Of a DNA stretch of 64,000 nucleotides, positions 34,344 to 43,436 are shown one piece after another. Under the pieces are notes generated by a model. The model ran no database searches. It was not told where the DNA came from and saw nothing but the letters and a program-made list of their open reading frames with translations. The stretch spans positions 352,653-416,652 of the forward strand of contig NZ_SJZD01000002.1 of the NCBI RefSeq assembly GCF_004959765.1, read 5' to 3'. The stretch's first letter is position 1. Each line of letters opens with the position of its first letter. Made by a program: the position numbers and the translations under genes. The stretch is from Flavobacterium sp. H122. GTDB lineage: Bacteria; Bacteroidota; Bacteroidia; Flavobacteriales; Flavobacteriaceae.

Positions 34344-35138
34344 ATGCAATACGAAGGTGTACTGACGAAAATGCAAACGGAGTTTGCGAATCCTATTGAG
34401 TATTATTTAGTGTTTGAAAACTCTTTTTTAAATCTTAACCAGTTGTTAGGTAAGGAATTAGAAATTGTTCATCAAGGCTATCAGTGTCTGGAATGCGGTA
34501 AGGCAAAAAAAATTTTCCGTCAGGGTTTTTGTTATGATTGTTTTATGGGGAGTGCGTCGGCTGGTGACTGGATTATGAAGCCTGAATTAAGTACGGCACA
34601 TTTAGATATGGAAGACAGGGATTTGGAATACGAGAAGAAGGTGCAGCTGCAGCCTCATATTGTCTATTTGGCTCTTTCAAGTGAGGTGAAAGTAGGTGTG
34701 ACCCGTAAAACGCAAGTGCCTACCCGTTGGATCGATCAAGGAGCGATTCAAGCAATTCCAATAGTAGAAGTGCCTAATCGTTATTTAGCCGGTATCACGG
34801 AGGTAGCGCTCAAAAGTTTATATGCAGATAAGACCAATTGGCAGAAAATGCTCAAAAACGAAGTTCCATCCGTAGATTTGATAAAAGAGCGGAACGGTCT
34901 GCAATATGTGATACCCAAAGAAGTTCAGGAGTATTATCATCCTGAAAGTTCCGATTTGTATGAACTGAAATATCCTGTGTTGGAATATCCTAAAAAAGTT
35001 ACAAGTCTGAATCTGGAAAAATCATCTGATTATACCGGAAAGCTGACAGGAATAAAAGGACAGTATTTATTGTTTGAAGATGGGACCGTATTTAATGTAC
35101 GTACTTTTGAAGGGTATGTAGTTAAAATTAACCTGTAA
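34344..35138 (+). CDS. DUF2797 family protein with zinc-ribbon-like cysteines
   Basis: 264 residues. Residues about 48-70 have two CxxC pairs (YQCLECGKAKK and FCYDCFMG), probably a zinc site. PHIVYLALSSEVKVGVTRKTQVPTRWIDQGAIQAIPIVEVPNRYLAGITEVALK is reminiscent of GIY-YIG nuclease-like folds and matches DUF2797. No signal peptide. Function unknown; nucleic acid contact is an inference from the zinc ribbon and fold resemblance. Confidence 0.85.
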   Translation: MQYEGVLTKMQTEFANPIEYYLVFENSFLNLNQLLGKELEIVHQGYQCLECGKAKKIFRQGFCYDCFMGSASAGDWIMKPELSTAHLDMEDRDLEYEKKVQLQPHIVYLALSSEVKVGVTRKTQVPTRWIDQGAIQAIPIVEVPNRYLAGITEVALKSLYADKTNWQKMLKNEVPSVDLIKERNGLQYVIPKEVQEYYHPESSDLYELKYPVLEYPKKVTSLNLEKSSDYTGKLTGIKGQYLLFEDGTVFNVRTFEGYVVKINL

Positions 35139-35163
35139 GAAGAGACTGTTCTTAAAACACAAT

Positions 35164-35235
35164 CTTGTCATTTCGACCAAAGGAAGAAATCTCATTGTGT
35201 GATTATGAGATTCCTCCTGTCGTCGGAATGACAAA
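35164..35235. repeat. Interspersed palindromic repeat (REP-like)
   Basis: An imperfect palindrome of about 72 bases: TTGTCATTTCGACCAAAGG at the left is mirrored by the complement of GTCGTCGGAATGACAAA at the right, with AAATCTCAT/ATGAGATT as inner arms. Sequences of this GTCATTTCGACnnAGGAGAAATCT type are, from memory, recurrent between genes in Flavobacteriia. It sits between two converging genes. Confidence 0.7.
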
Positions 35236-35243
35236 TTGTATTA

Positions 35244-37868
35244 CTATTCTTGTTTCTTCTTTTTACCGAATAATCCTTCTATTACCTGACCGGCTGTGTT
35301 TTTTACAGCATCTTTTTTAGGGTCTGTAGTTTTAGCAGTATCTTTTTTCTTATTGCCAGTAAGGATGTTGCTCAAGGCATCTGTTCCTTTGTTTAAGTAT
35401 TTTTCTTTTTGTAAGTTGGCAACCTGCATAGCTAAGTTGGTAGTAGCCTGTTTTAAATCGGTTGTGACTTTTGGTGATTTGAAATTACCCGTCATCAAAG
35501 CAGTTACAGGGACGTTTTCAATTTTTGAAGCTTCGGCAGGAGTTAATTTTGCCAATATCTTGTTGGCATCAGTGCCTAAATATTTTGCAGGAACATCCAT
35601 TTTGATGTTGTAATTCATGCTTTGGTCAAAACCATGCGTTCCGCCTATTTCAGCTGTAATATCCTGATATTTTATTTTGAAAGGTTTCACAGCCACTCTT
35701 CCTTTTTCAAAAGAAACGGCCGCTTTAATATCATTTAAATTTATCTTTTTCATGTCGATAAATTTCAACTGTGAACCTAAAGCCGTCAGCATTTGTGAAT
35801 TGTTGGCGTTTATTGTTGAAGACAGTAACTGACCCATTAAATCACCGGTAATGGTTTTTAAATCCGGAGTCATTTCAACAGCATCCAGATTTCCGTTTAA
35901 TTTAATGTTTGAATTTAATTTTCCTGCTACAGCACCGGCAATTGGAGCAATGCTTTTCAGCATATCCAGTTGTGTGAATGATTGTCCAATATCAACTTTG
36001 TCCAGATTCAGGTTCATGTTGAATGTAGGAGTGTTTCCTTTTGTTGAAACCACACCATTCAGACCGATTTGCCCTTGAAAAATATCGGTTTTTACATTTT
36101 GAAGTGTTACAGCTTCGTTACGGATAATCATTTTGCCGCTTACATTTTTTAAGTTCAGATTGTCATAAACCACTGTGTTGGCTTTTGCAGTAATGGCACA
36201 GTCTAAGAAAGCAGGGATTTTTACCGCTTCTTTTTTAGCAGCTGTGCCGCTTCCCGAAGCTTTGTCTGAAGAAGAAGTATTTTCTTTTTTAGTGCTGTCA
36301 GCCGAAGCCATAAAATCAGCCACAAGAAGTTGGTTCGAATTCATGTTGAAGTTTCCTTTTAAGATTTGATTTCTGAAAAGGAATCCATAGAAATTATCCA
36401 ATGTGCCATTCACATGAATGTCAGAACTTCCTGTTTTCATGTCTAATTGGTTTAATTTTATCTGGCTGGTATTGAAAGCGACTTGAGCAATTTTAATCTG
36501 TACAGGTTTTGCCATTTCAGGACCTGCATAATTAAATCCTGTCAGGCTTATTGTTCCTGAGTTTTGGATATTTTGGTACTGACTTTTTTCTACTGACTGC
36601 ATGTCGAATTTAGTCACGACATCGGCTTTTAAAATACCGGAAAGCGGTTGGTCAAGTTTTACAGGATACGCTTTTGTGAAGTTCCCTAAATTAATAGTTC
36701 CTTTTAGAGCTGCATTTACAAGTGCATTTGTAGCCGCGTTTTTAATATTTGCTTTGGCATTAAAAACATCCTGGTCAATTCTAAACGAAAGCTTGTCAAG
36801 ATTTACATAAGTGTCATTCAGTACACCGCTGTCATTAATGATTTTTGTATCAATCACAATATCCTGAACCGATTTAGGCAGGTCAGGATATTGAAAAGAA
36901 GCGTTGTTGGATGCGATACCAATATTGAACGTAGGAATAAGATTGTCGTTTAGTGTCCCTTTTACTTTTCCGTTTACCGTGAAATCTCCTGTTGTTTTTA
37001 CAGTTTCCAGATTGCCTGCATATTGTGCGGGAACTAATCCTAAGAAGTTTTTAAAAGATGAGGTTGGCGTTTTAAAAGTCAAATCATACAACTGACCATC
37101 TTTCAGCATCTGAATAAAACCATTAAATTCTAGTGGAAGTTCGTTGATTTTGGCTTTATTGTCTTTAAAAGTATACTTACTGTTTTTTAGATCTATTCCT
37201 AAAACTGCATCAAGACTGATAGCTACATTTTCCATGTAGTTCATTTTGTCCATGTCTAACGATATCTTGGTTGTGGATTTAGTGTCTAAATCCAATACTT
37301 CTGATGCAAAGTTACCGGTTCCCTCGTGGTTTAACTCGCTTAAAACCAATTTGATTTTTGAACGGTCATCGTAATATTTGAATTTAAAATTTTCAACTTT
37401 ATAATTCTGAATATTTAAAGAAAAAGGCTTGCTTTCTTTGGTTTGTTCTTCAGGTTTTGGTTCTTTTATAGCGATGTCAAAGTTTCCAATACCATCCTTG
37501 TTGAAAAGAATATTGGCTTTCCCGTTTTTAACCGAAATAGCTTCCAGGGTCATGGGTTCTTTTTCGCCATTAAACAATTCCATAACCGACATTTGGAGGT
37601 GCAATTCATCAAAAGCTACTAATGTATCTCCCGCAAAAGGAGCATTGTTAACAATTAATAATTTTTCTATGGCAACCGTAGCATCCGGAAAGTTTTTGAA
37701 CAAACTCAAATCGGCATCGGCAAACGATGCTTTTGCGTTAATGTTTTCGTTGATGGATTGCTGAATTTTAGCCTTGATGGTGTCTTTAAAAAATAAAGGG
37801 ATACTGGCTAATGCTCCCACAATAACAACTAATGCAATACCTAAACCTATTAAAATTTTTTTCTTCAT
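35244..37868 (-). CDS. AsmA family protein
   Basis: 874 residues. N-terminal membrane anchor (5-26) followed by a long beta-rich chain. The N-terminal AsmA part (NINAKASFADADLSLFKNFPDATVAIEKLLI) and the AsmA-like C-terminal part (SSTINANNSQMLTALGSQLKFIDMKKINLNDIKAAVSFEKGRVAVKPFKIKYQDI) are both recognisable. Such proteins are related to bridge-like lipid transport proteins (TamB, YhdP) and are thought to move phospholipids between membranes or influence outer-membrane protein assembly. The C-terminus is Lys/Thr-rich with KKDTAKTTDPKKDAVK. It follows sppA on the same strand but behind a terminator. Confidence 0.9.
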   Translation of the reverse strand: MKKKILIGLGIALVVIVGALASIPLFFKDTIKAKIQQSINENINAKASFADADLSLFKNFPDATVAIEKLLIVNNAPFAGDTLVAFDELHLQMSVMELFNGEKEPMTLEAISVKNGKANILFNKDGIGNFDIAIKEPKPEEQTKESKPFSLNIQNYKVENFKFKYYDDRSKIKLVLSELNHEGTGNFASEVLDLDTKSTTKISLDMDKMNYMENVAISLDAVLGIDLKNSKYTFKDNKAKINELPLEFNGFIQMLKDGQLYDLTFKTPTSSFKNFLGLVPAQYAGNLETVKTTGDFTVNGKVKGTLNDNLIPTFNIGIASNNASFQYPDLPKSVQDIVIDTKIINDSGVLNDTYVNLDKLSFRIDQDVFNAKANIKNAATNALVNAALKGTINLGNFTKAYPVKLDQPLSGILKADVVTKFDMQSVEKSQYQNIQNSGTISLTGFNYAGPEMAKPVQIKIAQVAFNTSQIKLNQLDMKTGSSDIHVNGTLDNFYGFLFRNQILKGNFNMNSNQLLVADFMASADSTKKENTSSSDKASGSGTAAKKEAVKIPAFLDCAITAKANTVVYDNLNLKNVSGKMIIRNEAVTLQNVKTDIFQGQIGLNGVVSTKGNTPTFNMNLNLDKVDIGQSFTQLDMLKSIAPIAGAVAGKLNSNIKLNGNLDAVEMTPDLKTITGDLMGQLLSSTINANNSQMLTALGSQLKFIDMKKINLNDIKAAVSFEKGRVAVKPFKIKYQDITAEIGGTHGFDQSMNYNIKMDVPAKYLGTDANKILAKLTPAEASKIENVPVTALMTGNFKSPKVTTDLKQATTNLAMQVANLQKEKYLNKGTDALSNILTGNKKKDTAKTTDPKKDAVKNTAGQVIEGLFGKKKKQE

Positions 37869-37895
37869 TTTAGAAAATGTTTATAACACAAATTA

Positions 37896-37929
37896 AATAA
37901 AAAATCCGCTTTATTACTAAAACGGATTT
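37896..37929 (-). terminator. Terminator of sppA
   Basis: AAATCCGCTTTA / TAAAACGGATTT stem of 12 bp (one G-T pair), 4-base loop, T-rich tail on the minus strand. Confidence 0.8.
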
Positions 37930-37950
37930 ACTTATTTGTGAATTGTGTTA

Positions 37951-39717
37951 TTAATTTATTTTTATGTCATAAGGCATAATTACTTGCATTCCCTTACGTG
38001 CGTTCATGCGCTTAATTTGGTTAATCATTTCATAGCCTTCTTCGCCAAGTTCTTCTTTTAATAAAGTTTCACGTGTTTTTAAGAAACTTAAAAATCCGCT
38101 TTTTTCAAGTTCTTCAAAAAAGCTCTTTTCAAATTCAGGATAAGAAACCGTGTCGTAATCTGTAGTTTTTGTAATGTTGGCTGCATAAGCAATTGCATCA
38201 TCCATCCCGCCAATTTTATCTACTAAACCTAATCTTAAAGCATCACTACCGCTCCATACACGTCCTTGAGCAATGGCATCAACCTGTGCGAAAGTCATCT
38301 TACGTCCGTTTGCCACACGATTAACAAAAGTTTTATAAATAGTTTCCACACCTTCCTGAGTGAAATTTCTAAAATCATTGTCCATTGGTTCAAAAATACT
38401 GTAACCCGAAGCGTTTTTATGTGTTTCAACAGTTTCTGTGTTTAAACCATAACGATCAGCTATTTGAGATAAATTTGGCAGTATTCCAAAAACACCTATA
38501 GATCCTGTAATAGTACTCGCCTCAGCAAAAATTTTGTTTGCATTACAAGCAATATAATAGCCACCTGAAGCTGCAAGATTACCCATAGAAACTACAACCG
38601 GTTTCACTTTTTTAGTTAACTCAATTTCTCTCCAGATTAAATCCGAAGTCAGCGCACTACCGCCAGGGCTGTCTATACGTAAAACAATTGCTTTTACATC
38701 ATCATCTTCACGGGCTTCTTTTAAAGAACGGCGCATTGAGCCTTCACCTACCGTATTTAGATCACCTTCACCGGAACCTATTTCGCCCTGCGCATAAATG
38801 ATTGCAATTTTATCTTTTACAGAAAATTCAGCGTCTATTGCTAAGTCTTTCGAATAATCCATGATGTCAACTGTGTTGTAATCTTCATCATCAGCTACTT
38901 TTAAACGCTTTTTGATATCATTATGGTATACATCTTCATAAGCAACCACATCAACTAAGTTGTTTGCTTTTGCCATTTCGGGTGTACGGGCTGCTAAATC
39001 AGTTGCGATAGCATTTAGTTTTTCAGTAGAAATGTTTCTTGATTTTGAAATATCGGCTGCGACAGCGTTCCATATCGAATTTAAAAAAGTAGTTATCTGT
39101 TCGCGGTTTTCAGGACTCATTGTGTTTGTCAGGAAAGGTTCCACTGCACTTTTGTATTTTCCATGGCGGATTACTTCCATTTTAATTCCTGTTTTATCCT
39201 GGAAATCTTTAAAATACATAATCTGACTTGCTAAACCTTTGAAATCTAAATCACCCACCGGGTTTAGATATACTGTATTGGCAACCGAATTTAAGTAGTA
39301 TTCCTTTTGTGAAATAACATTCCCGTATGCTAAAACAAACTTTCCTGATTTTTTAAAATCTTCCAATTGATCACGTAGAGCTTTTGTTTGTGCAACACCT
39401 AAGTTCAATCTATTGTTGAGAATTGAAATTCCTTTTATATTGTCGTCTGTTTTTGCTGCTTCAATAGCTCTTAAAATGTCAGTCAGACCTTCACCCGTTC
39501 CTTTCTCGTTTAAAAAAGGCATGTCTTCGTAATTGAATTTTCCTCCATAGTCATTGGTTACTCTTTCCAAATTCAACTCTAAAACAGAGTTTTCTTTTAC
39601 TTTTATTTTTTCTTCACCTCCAAATAAAGCTCCTAAAAGGATTATTCCGAAAAAACATATAAAACAAAAGACAAATAGGCCTACAATAGTCGCTAAAACG
39701 TTCTTAAAAAAGTTCAT
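37951..39717 (-). CDS. sppA: Signal peptide peptidase SppA (67 kDa type)
   Basis: 588 residues, the double-domain S49 form. N-terminal membrane helix (10-32). The general base lysine is expected in the N-terminal repeat (RHGKYKSAVEPF) and the nucleophile in the C-terminal repeat (SMGNLAASGGYYIACNANKIFAEASTITGSIGVFG), giving the Ser-Lys dyad shared across the two halves. LRIDSPGGSALTSDLIWREI precedes the nucleophile block. Degrades cleaved signal peptides in the membrane. Confidence 0.95.
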   Translation of the reverse strand: MNFFKNVLATIVGLFVFCFICFFGIILLGALFGGEEKIKVKENSVLELNLERVTNDYGGKFNYEDMPFLNEKGTGEGLTDILRAIEAAKTDDNIKGISILNNRLNLGVAQTKALRDQLEDFKKSGKFVLAYGNVISQKEYYLNSVANTVYLNPVGDLDFKGLASQIMYFKDFQDKTGIKMEVIRHGKYKSAVEPFLTNTMSPENREQITTFLNSIWNAVAADISKSRNISTEKLNAIATDLAARTPEMAKANNLVDVVAYEDVYHNDIKKRLKVADDEDYNTVDIMDYSKDLAIDAEFSVKDKIAIIYAQGEIGSGEGDLNTVGEGSMRRSLKEAREDDDVKAIVLRIDSPGGSALTSDLIWREIELTKKVKPVVVSMGNLAASGGYYIACNANKIFAEASTITGSIGVFGILPNLSQIADRYGLNTETVETHKNASGYSIFEPMDNDFRNFTQEGVETIYKTFVNRVANGRKMTFAQVDAIAQGRVWSGSDALRLGLVDKIGGMDDAIAYAANITKTTDYDTVSYPEFEKSFFEELEKSGFLSFLKTRETLLKEELGEEGYEMINQIKRMNARKGMQVIMPYDIKIN

Positions 39718-39838
39718 CGTTATTAATTTTATTTACTCATTAGTATCTATATACATAAAATTGTTACAACAAATAAGTTATTAACAGTCGCGCAAATATA
39801 CTTCTATTCTACAATTCTTTTTAGTTACTTTGCCCCTC

Positions 39839-40975
39839 ATGGGAATTCAGAAAAAAGTCATTCTTTCATTAGGCAGTAATCAGGGGAACCGCCTTGAAAA
39901 TATTGAAATGTGTATCCAGTTAATTCATAATCAAATTGGATTGGTTTTACGTGTTTCAAAGCTGTATGAAACTCCTTCCTGGGGATTTGAAAGTGATGCT
40001 TTTTATAACTGTGCCATTTTGATTCATTCTTCCTTTTCTGCTGAAAAAATTCTAAGGAAGATAACTTCCATCGAAAAAGAAATGGGCCGAACCAGAAAGA
40101 AATCTGTAGGCTATGAAGCCCGAATGATTGATGTGGATATTGTGGCGATGGAAGATCAAATCTTAACGACAGAACATCTAACAATTCCTCATCCTCATAT
40201 GCAGGACAGAAAATTTGTACTTCAGCCTGTCCTGGATTTGCAAATGGATTGGGTTCATCCAATCTTTAAAAAATCGATTCGCCAACTTCTTCAGGAATGT
40301 CAGGATAACAGTGATTGTAAAGCTGTGGCTGAATTGACTGCGCCAACAATGAATTACAATGTCAATAAGATTAATTATATAGCGATTGAAGGAAATATTG
40401 GGGCAGGGAAAACCACTTTGGCTACTAAAATTTCAGAAGATTTTAATGCGAAATTAGTATTGGAACGTTTTGCAGACAATCCTTTTTTGCCGAAGTTTTA
40501 TAAAGACCAAAACAGATATGCTTTTCCTTTGGAAATGTCTTTTCTGGCTGACAGGTACCAACAATTAGCGGATGATTTATCACAATTTGATTTGTTTGCC
40601 GATTTTGTTGTGGCTGATTATCACATTTTTAAATCTTTGATTTTTGCCAAAGTAACTTTGCAGGAAGATGAATTCCGTTTGTATAAGACCCTATTTGATA
40701 TTATTTACAAGGAAATGCCTAAACCGGATTTGTATGTCTATTTATATCAAAATACGGATAGACTCTTGAAAAACATCAAAAAAAGAGGAAGAAGCTACGA
40801 ACAGGAAATCCCTGCGGAATATTTAGACAAAATCAACCAAGGTTATTTGGACTACATAAAAACGCAGTTGGATTTGAATGTATTGGTTATTGATGTTTCG
40901 GATAATGACTTTGTAAAACGCCAAGAGGATTATATTGCTATTTTAGAGCAAATACAGGAAAAATTGGATTGTTAA
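39839..40975 (+). CDS. folK: FolK-deoxynucleoside kinase fusion
   Basis: 378 residues from ATG 39839 (a TTG at 39830 would also be in frame but lies in a TTACTTTGC promoter-like stretch). The N-terminal about 135 residues are 6-hydroxymethyl-7,8-dihydropterin pyrophosphokinase: ILSLGSNQGNRLENIE, LYETPSWGF, EKEMGRTRKKSVGYEARMIDVDIV and IPHPHMQDRKFVLQPVLDL. From about 165 a P-loop deoxynucleoside kinase follows: YIAIEGNIGAGKTTLATKI, LERFADNPFLPKFY, and KRGRSYEQEIPAEYLDKINQGY near the lid. One polypeptide thus joins folate biosynthesis and nucleoside salvage. Such fusions are, as I recall, found in other Flavobacteriia. It converges with the next gene, overlapping by 4 bases. Confidence 0.92.
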   Translation: MGIQKKVILSLGSNQGNRLENIEMCIQLIHNQIGLVLRVSKLYETPSWGFESDAFYNCAILIHSSFSAEKILRKITSIEKEMGRTRKKSVGYEARMIDVDIVAMEDQILTTEHLTIPHPHMQDRKFVLQPVLDLQMDWVHPIFKKSIRQLLQECQDNSDCKAVAELTAPTMNYNVNKINYIAIEGNIGAGKTTLATKISEDFNAKLVLERFADNPFLPKFYKDQNRYAFPLEMSFLADRYQQLADDLSQFDLFADFVVADYHIFKSLIFAKVTLQEDEFRLYKTLFDIIYKEMPKPDLYVYLYQNTDRLLKNIKKRGRSYEQEIPAEYLDKINQGYLDYIKTQLDLNVLVIDVSDNDFVKRQEDYIAILEQIQEKLDC

Positions 40976-41934
40976 GATTTTTCCAATAAATCCAATATCC
41001 AGTTTAAACAAACTTCAGAATTCATGATTGACCAGGAATGTGGGTTTTTTGTTCCATCCAGTTTAAAACCTTTTCCCTGACTTACAATTACTTTTGCATT
41101 GTTATTCCCCTGTATTTTTAATTGATTTATCATTGAAATGATGTCAATTCCGTTCCAGTCATTCAAATCACGATGTCTTTGATTAATTAACCACTCTGTA
41201 TCTAAATCAGTAAACATTAATAGAGGCATGTTTTTTAAATATTTTGCATTTCCTCCGTCTTTAGCTCCGTAAGAATAAATAGAATTTTCTATATATTTTT
41301 CAGGAAATAATTGTGGGGAACCACCATAAATGCTATCGTATCTGTTTTTTATCCATTTTGCTTCCTCGACAGCCGGTTGGTAAATGTTTTTTTCTATTTC
41401 CCTTTCACAATATTTATAAAACCTTGCCTGATCCAAAGGTGCATCAAGAGCAAATATTCCTTTCGGGATTAAGAAAAAGTTTTCGGGATTTTTTACAGAT
41501 TTTTCAGCATAAGTTAGTGAGAGCATTGCTCCACTGGACAAGCCTCCAATGATGAATTTATCTTTTGATATTTTATGAGTTTCCGCAATACTGCTGAATA
41601 TTTTATTTAAGAGCTTGAATTCAGACTCTCTGCTGTCTGTTCCCCAATTTATTGAAGGAACCACGACTAGAATTCCTTTTTTTACAGCTAATTTGTGAAG
41701 GTTGATTTGTTTTAGCGTGTTTTCAATTACTTCGCCTCCCGAAGGTAGAACTACCAGTACGCCTTTTATGGCTGTTTTGGGAACAAACTTATAATAAAAA
41801 AGATTTGTTGCATCTTCATCATTTATATATAAATCGGATGGGTCAGTTTCTGATAGTAATATTTTTTGAAAATTTTGTGCTTTTAATTCAATAAGCGAAA
41901 AGAATACAAGCAAAATTGTTATGGTGTTTTTCAT
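40972..41934 (-). CDS. Secreted alpha/beta hydrolase-like protein
   Basis: 320 residues. Signal peptide 1-19 (ELKAQ). The core has GVLVVLPSGGEVIE and FIIGGLSSGAMLSLTYAE, whose G-L-S-S-G is a nucleophile-elbow pattern, and a C-terminal KNPHSWSIMNSEVCLNWILDLL with a histidine in the place expected for the catalytic base. Substrate unknown. The class (esterase D-like or acyl-peptide hydrolase-like) is not settled. It follows the TrmH gene by 28 bases on the same strand. Confidence 0.75.
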   Translation of the reverse strand: MKNTITILLVFFSLIELKAQNFQKILLSETDPSDLYINDEDATNLFYYKFVPKTAIKGVLVVLPSGGEVIENTLKQINLHKLAVKKGILVVVPSINWGTDSRESEFKLLNKIFSSIAETHKISKDKFIIGGLSSGAMLSLTYAEKSVKNPENFFLIPKGIFALDAPLDQARFYKYCEREIEKNIYQPAVEEAKWIKNRYDSIYGGSPQLFPEKYIENSIYSYGAKDGGNAKYLKNMPLLMFTDLDTEWLINQRHRDLNDWNGIDIISMINQLKIQGNNNAKVIVSQGKGFKLDGTKNPHSWSIMNSEVCLNWILDLLEKS

Positions 41935-41962
41935 TGTTTAGTTTTCAAAGAATCTAAATAAT

Positions 41963-42496
41963 CTAATTTTTCTTCAATTTGCAAAACAAATCCCAAATAA
42001 CAATTCCCGTACTTACCGAAATATTCAAAGAATGTTTTGTGCCTAACTGCGGGATTTCAATGGCACCATCACATAATTTTACCGCTTCCTGATTTACACC
42101 AAAAACTTCGTTGCCAAAAACCAGAGCATATTTTTTAGTGGCTTCAGGTTTGAAATTGTCTAAGAAAATAGCATTTTCGACCTGTTCAATGGCATATACC
42201 TCAGTATTGTCAGCTTTTAAGCTTTTAATAACATCAAGTACATCTTTTTGATATTCCCAAGTTACCGTTTCAGTTGCTCCTAAAGCAGTTTTATGGATTT
42301 CTTTATTAGGTGGAGTTGCGGTTATACCGCACAAATAGATTTTTTCAATTAGAAAAGCATCACTTGTTCTAAAAACTGAACCGATGTTATGTAGACTTCT
42401 TATGTCGTCAAGTACAATTATAATTGGAGTTTTTTCAGCTTGTTTGAATTCTTCAACCGATTTACGCTCTAATTCGCTGTTTTCTATTTTTCTCAT
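41963..42496 (-). CDS. TrmH/SpoU family RNA 2'-O-methyltransferase
   Basis: 177 residues, the short SPOUT form without an N-terminal substrate-binding domain. Motif 1 IIVLDDIRSLHNIGSVFRTSDAF, motif 2 YALVFGNEVFGV and motif 3 IEIPQLGTKHSLNISVSTGIVIWDL form the trefoil-knot SAM site. Related enzymes methylate ribose in tRNA or 23S rRNA; the exact target cannot be read from the sequence. It begins 14 bases after the stop of the upstream gene, suggesting an operon of three leftward genes. Confidence 0.92.
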   Translation of the reverse strand: MRKIENSELERKSVEEFKQAEKTPIIIVLDDIRSLHNIGSVFRTSDAFLIEKIYLCGITATPPNKEIHKTALGATETVTWEYQKDVLDVIKSLKADNTEVYAIEQVENAIFLDNFKPEATKKYALVFGNEVFGVNQEAVKLCDGAIEIPQLGTKHSLNISVSTGIVIWDLFCKLKKN

Positions 42497-42510
42497 GGCG
42501 CAAATTTACA

Positions 42511-43386
42511 TTATTCTTTCAATGCAGAAAAAGGTATATAGAATAGAGTTGGCTTTACTTTGAAAATACTTTTTGAAAACCCTTCGGCAGATATGTAAAT
42601 TCCGTCCTGATTAACTGCAATTCCTTCAATTTGACCAATTGTTAAAACTGAGCCTAAGCGAAATTTTTTGGAATGTTCTTTAAAAAATAATCCGTTTTCG
42701 CTTTTATTGAAAATCTGTAAAAAGCATCTTCCTTTTCTGGTGTAACCAATTGTGTATAATTGGTTGTTGTAAAAGAAGGCGTCGCTTACAAAGAATTTAG
42801 TTTTGAAAAATTCCGGAGGAGCTAATTTTTGTTTGTTTGCTGCAGCTGTTTCAATAGTGTAATGAGAAGTGCCTTTTGTTTTCCATTCTTTGGTGAAAAT
42901 ATGGAGTTTGTTTTCTAAGAAAATCATCGATTCCACATCAAAATTATGTTTTGTGATTTGAGAAGAGAAATCGGTTTGATTTGAAAATTCAAAAGGAATT
43001 TCAGCTATTGTTTTGAGAGAATCATTTTCTAATTTTAATTGATAGACAGCCAAATCTTTTCTGGTTCCTGAATTATTACCGAAGTCACCTAAATAAAAAT
43101 ATTTTCCGTCAGTTATAATGGCTTCCCAGTCTTTATTAGGAATAGCTGTAGGAATAGTTTTTGAAATTTCACCATTAATTGTATTCACTTCATAAACAAC
43201 ATTCCGGTTTCCTCCGTCATTAATTGAATAAAGCCTGTTGTTTAGAAAGCACAGGCCGGAAGTTTCTATAAGTTTATTGTCTAAAGTTGTTACTTTAAAT
43301 TTTTTAAGTCTGAGAGTCTTGATTGTCTGTCCGTTGAAATGGTAGGCATTCAAAAAGAAAAGGAGTGAAATGATAAGCCGCATCAT
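42511..43386 (-). CDS. Secreted protein of unknown function, propeller-like
   Basis: 291 residues. Signal peptide 1-19 (YHFNGQ). The body has repeated strand pairs: IETSGLCFLNNRLYSINDGGNRNVVYEVNTINGEI, WEAIITDGKYFYLGDFGNNSG, DVESMIFLENKLHIFTKEW and IEGIAVNQDGIYISAEG. This pattern fits a six-bladed beta-propeller related to the SdiA-regulated/esterase-like families, but no catalytic residues can be pointed out. A second ATG three bases in is also possible. Confidence 0.75.
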   Translation of the reverse strand: MMRLIISLLFFLNAYHFNGQTIKTLRLKKFKVTTLDNKLIETSGLCFLNNRLYSINDGGNRNVVYEVNTINGEISKTIPTAIPNKDWEAIITDGKYFYLGDFGNNSGTRKDLAVYQLKLENDSLKTIAEIPFEFSNQTDFSSQITKHNFDVESMIFLENKLHIFTKEWKTKGTSHYTIETAAANKQKLAPPEFFKTKFFVSDAFFYNNQLYTIGYTRKGRCFLQIFNKSENGLFFKEHSKKFRLGSVLTIGQIEGIAVNQDGIYISAEGFSKSIFKVKPTLFYIPFSALKE

Positions 43387-43391
43387 AAAAT

Positions 43392-43417
43392 AAAAAAAGC
43401 TCTCATAAAGAGAGCTT
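43392..43417 (-). terminator. Terminator of the DUF1573 gene
   Basis: AAGCTCTC / GAGAGCTT stem of 8 bp, ATAAA loop, T7 on the minus strand. Confidence 0.85.
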
Positions 43418-43436
43418 AATATATATGTTCTGAAAA

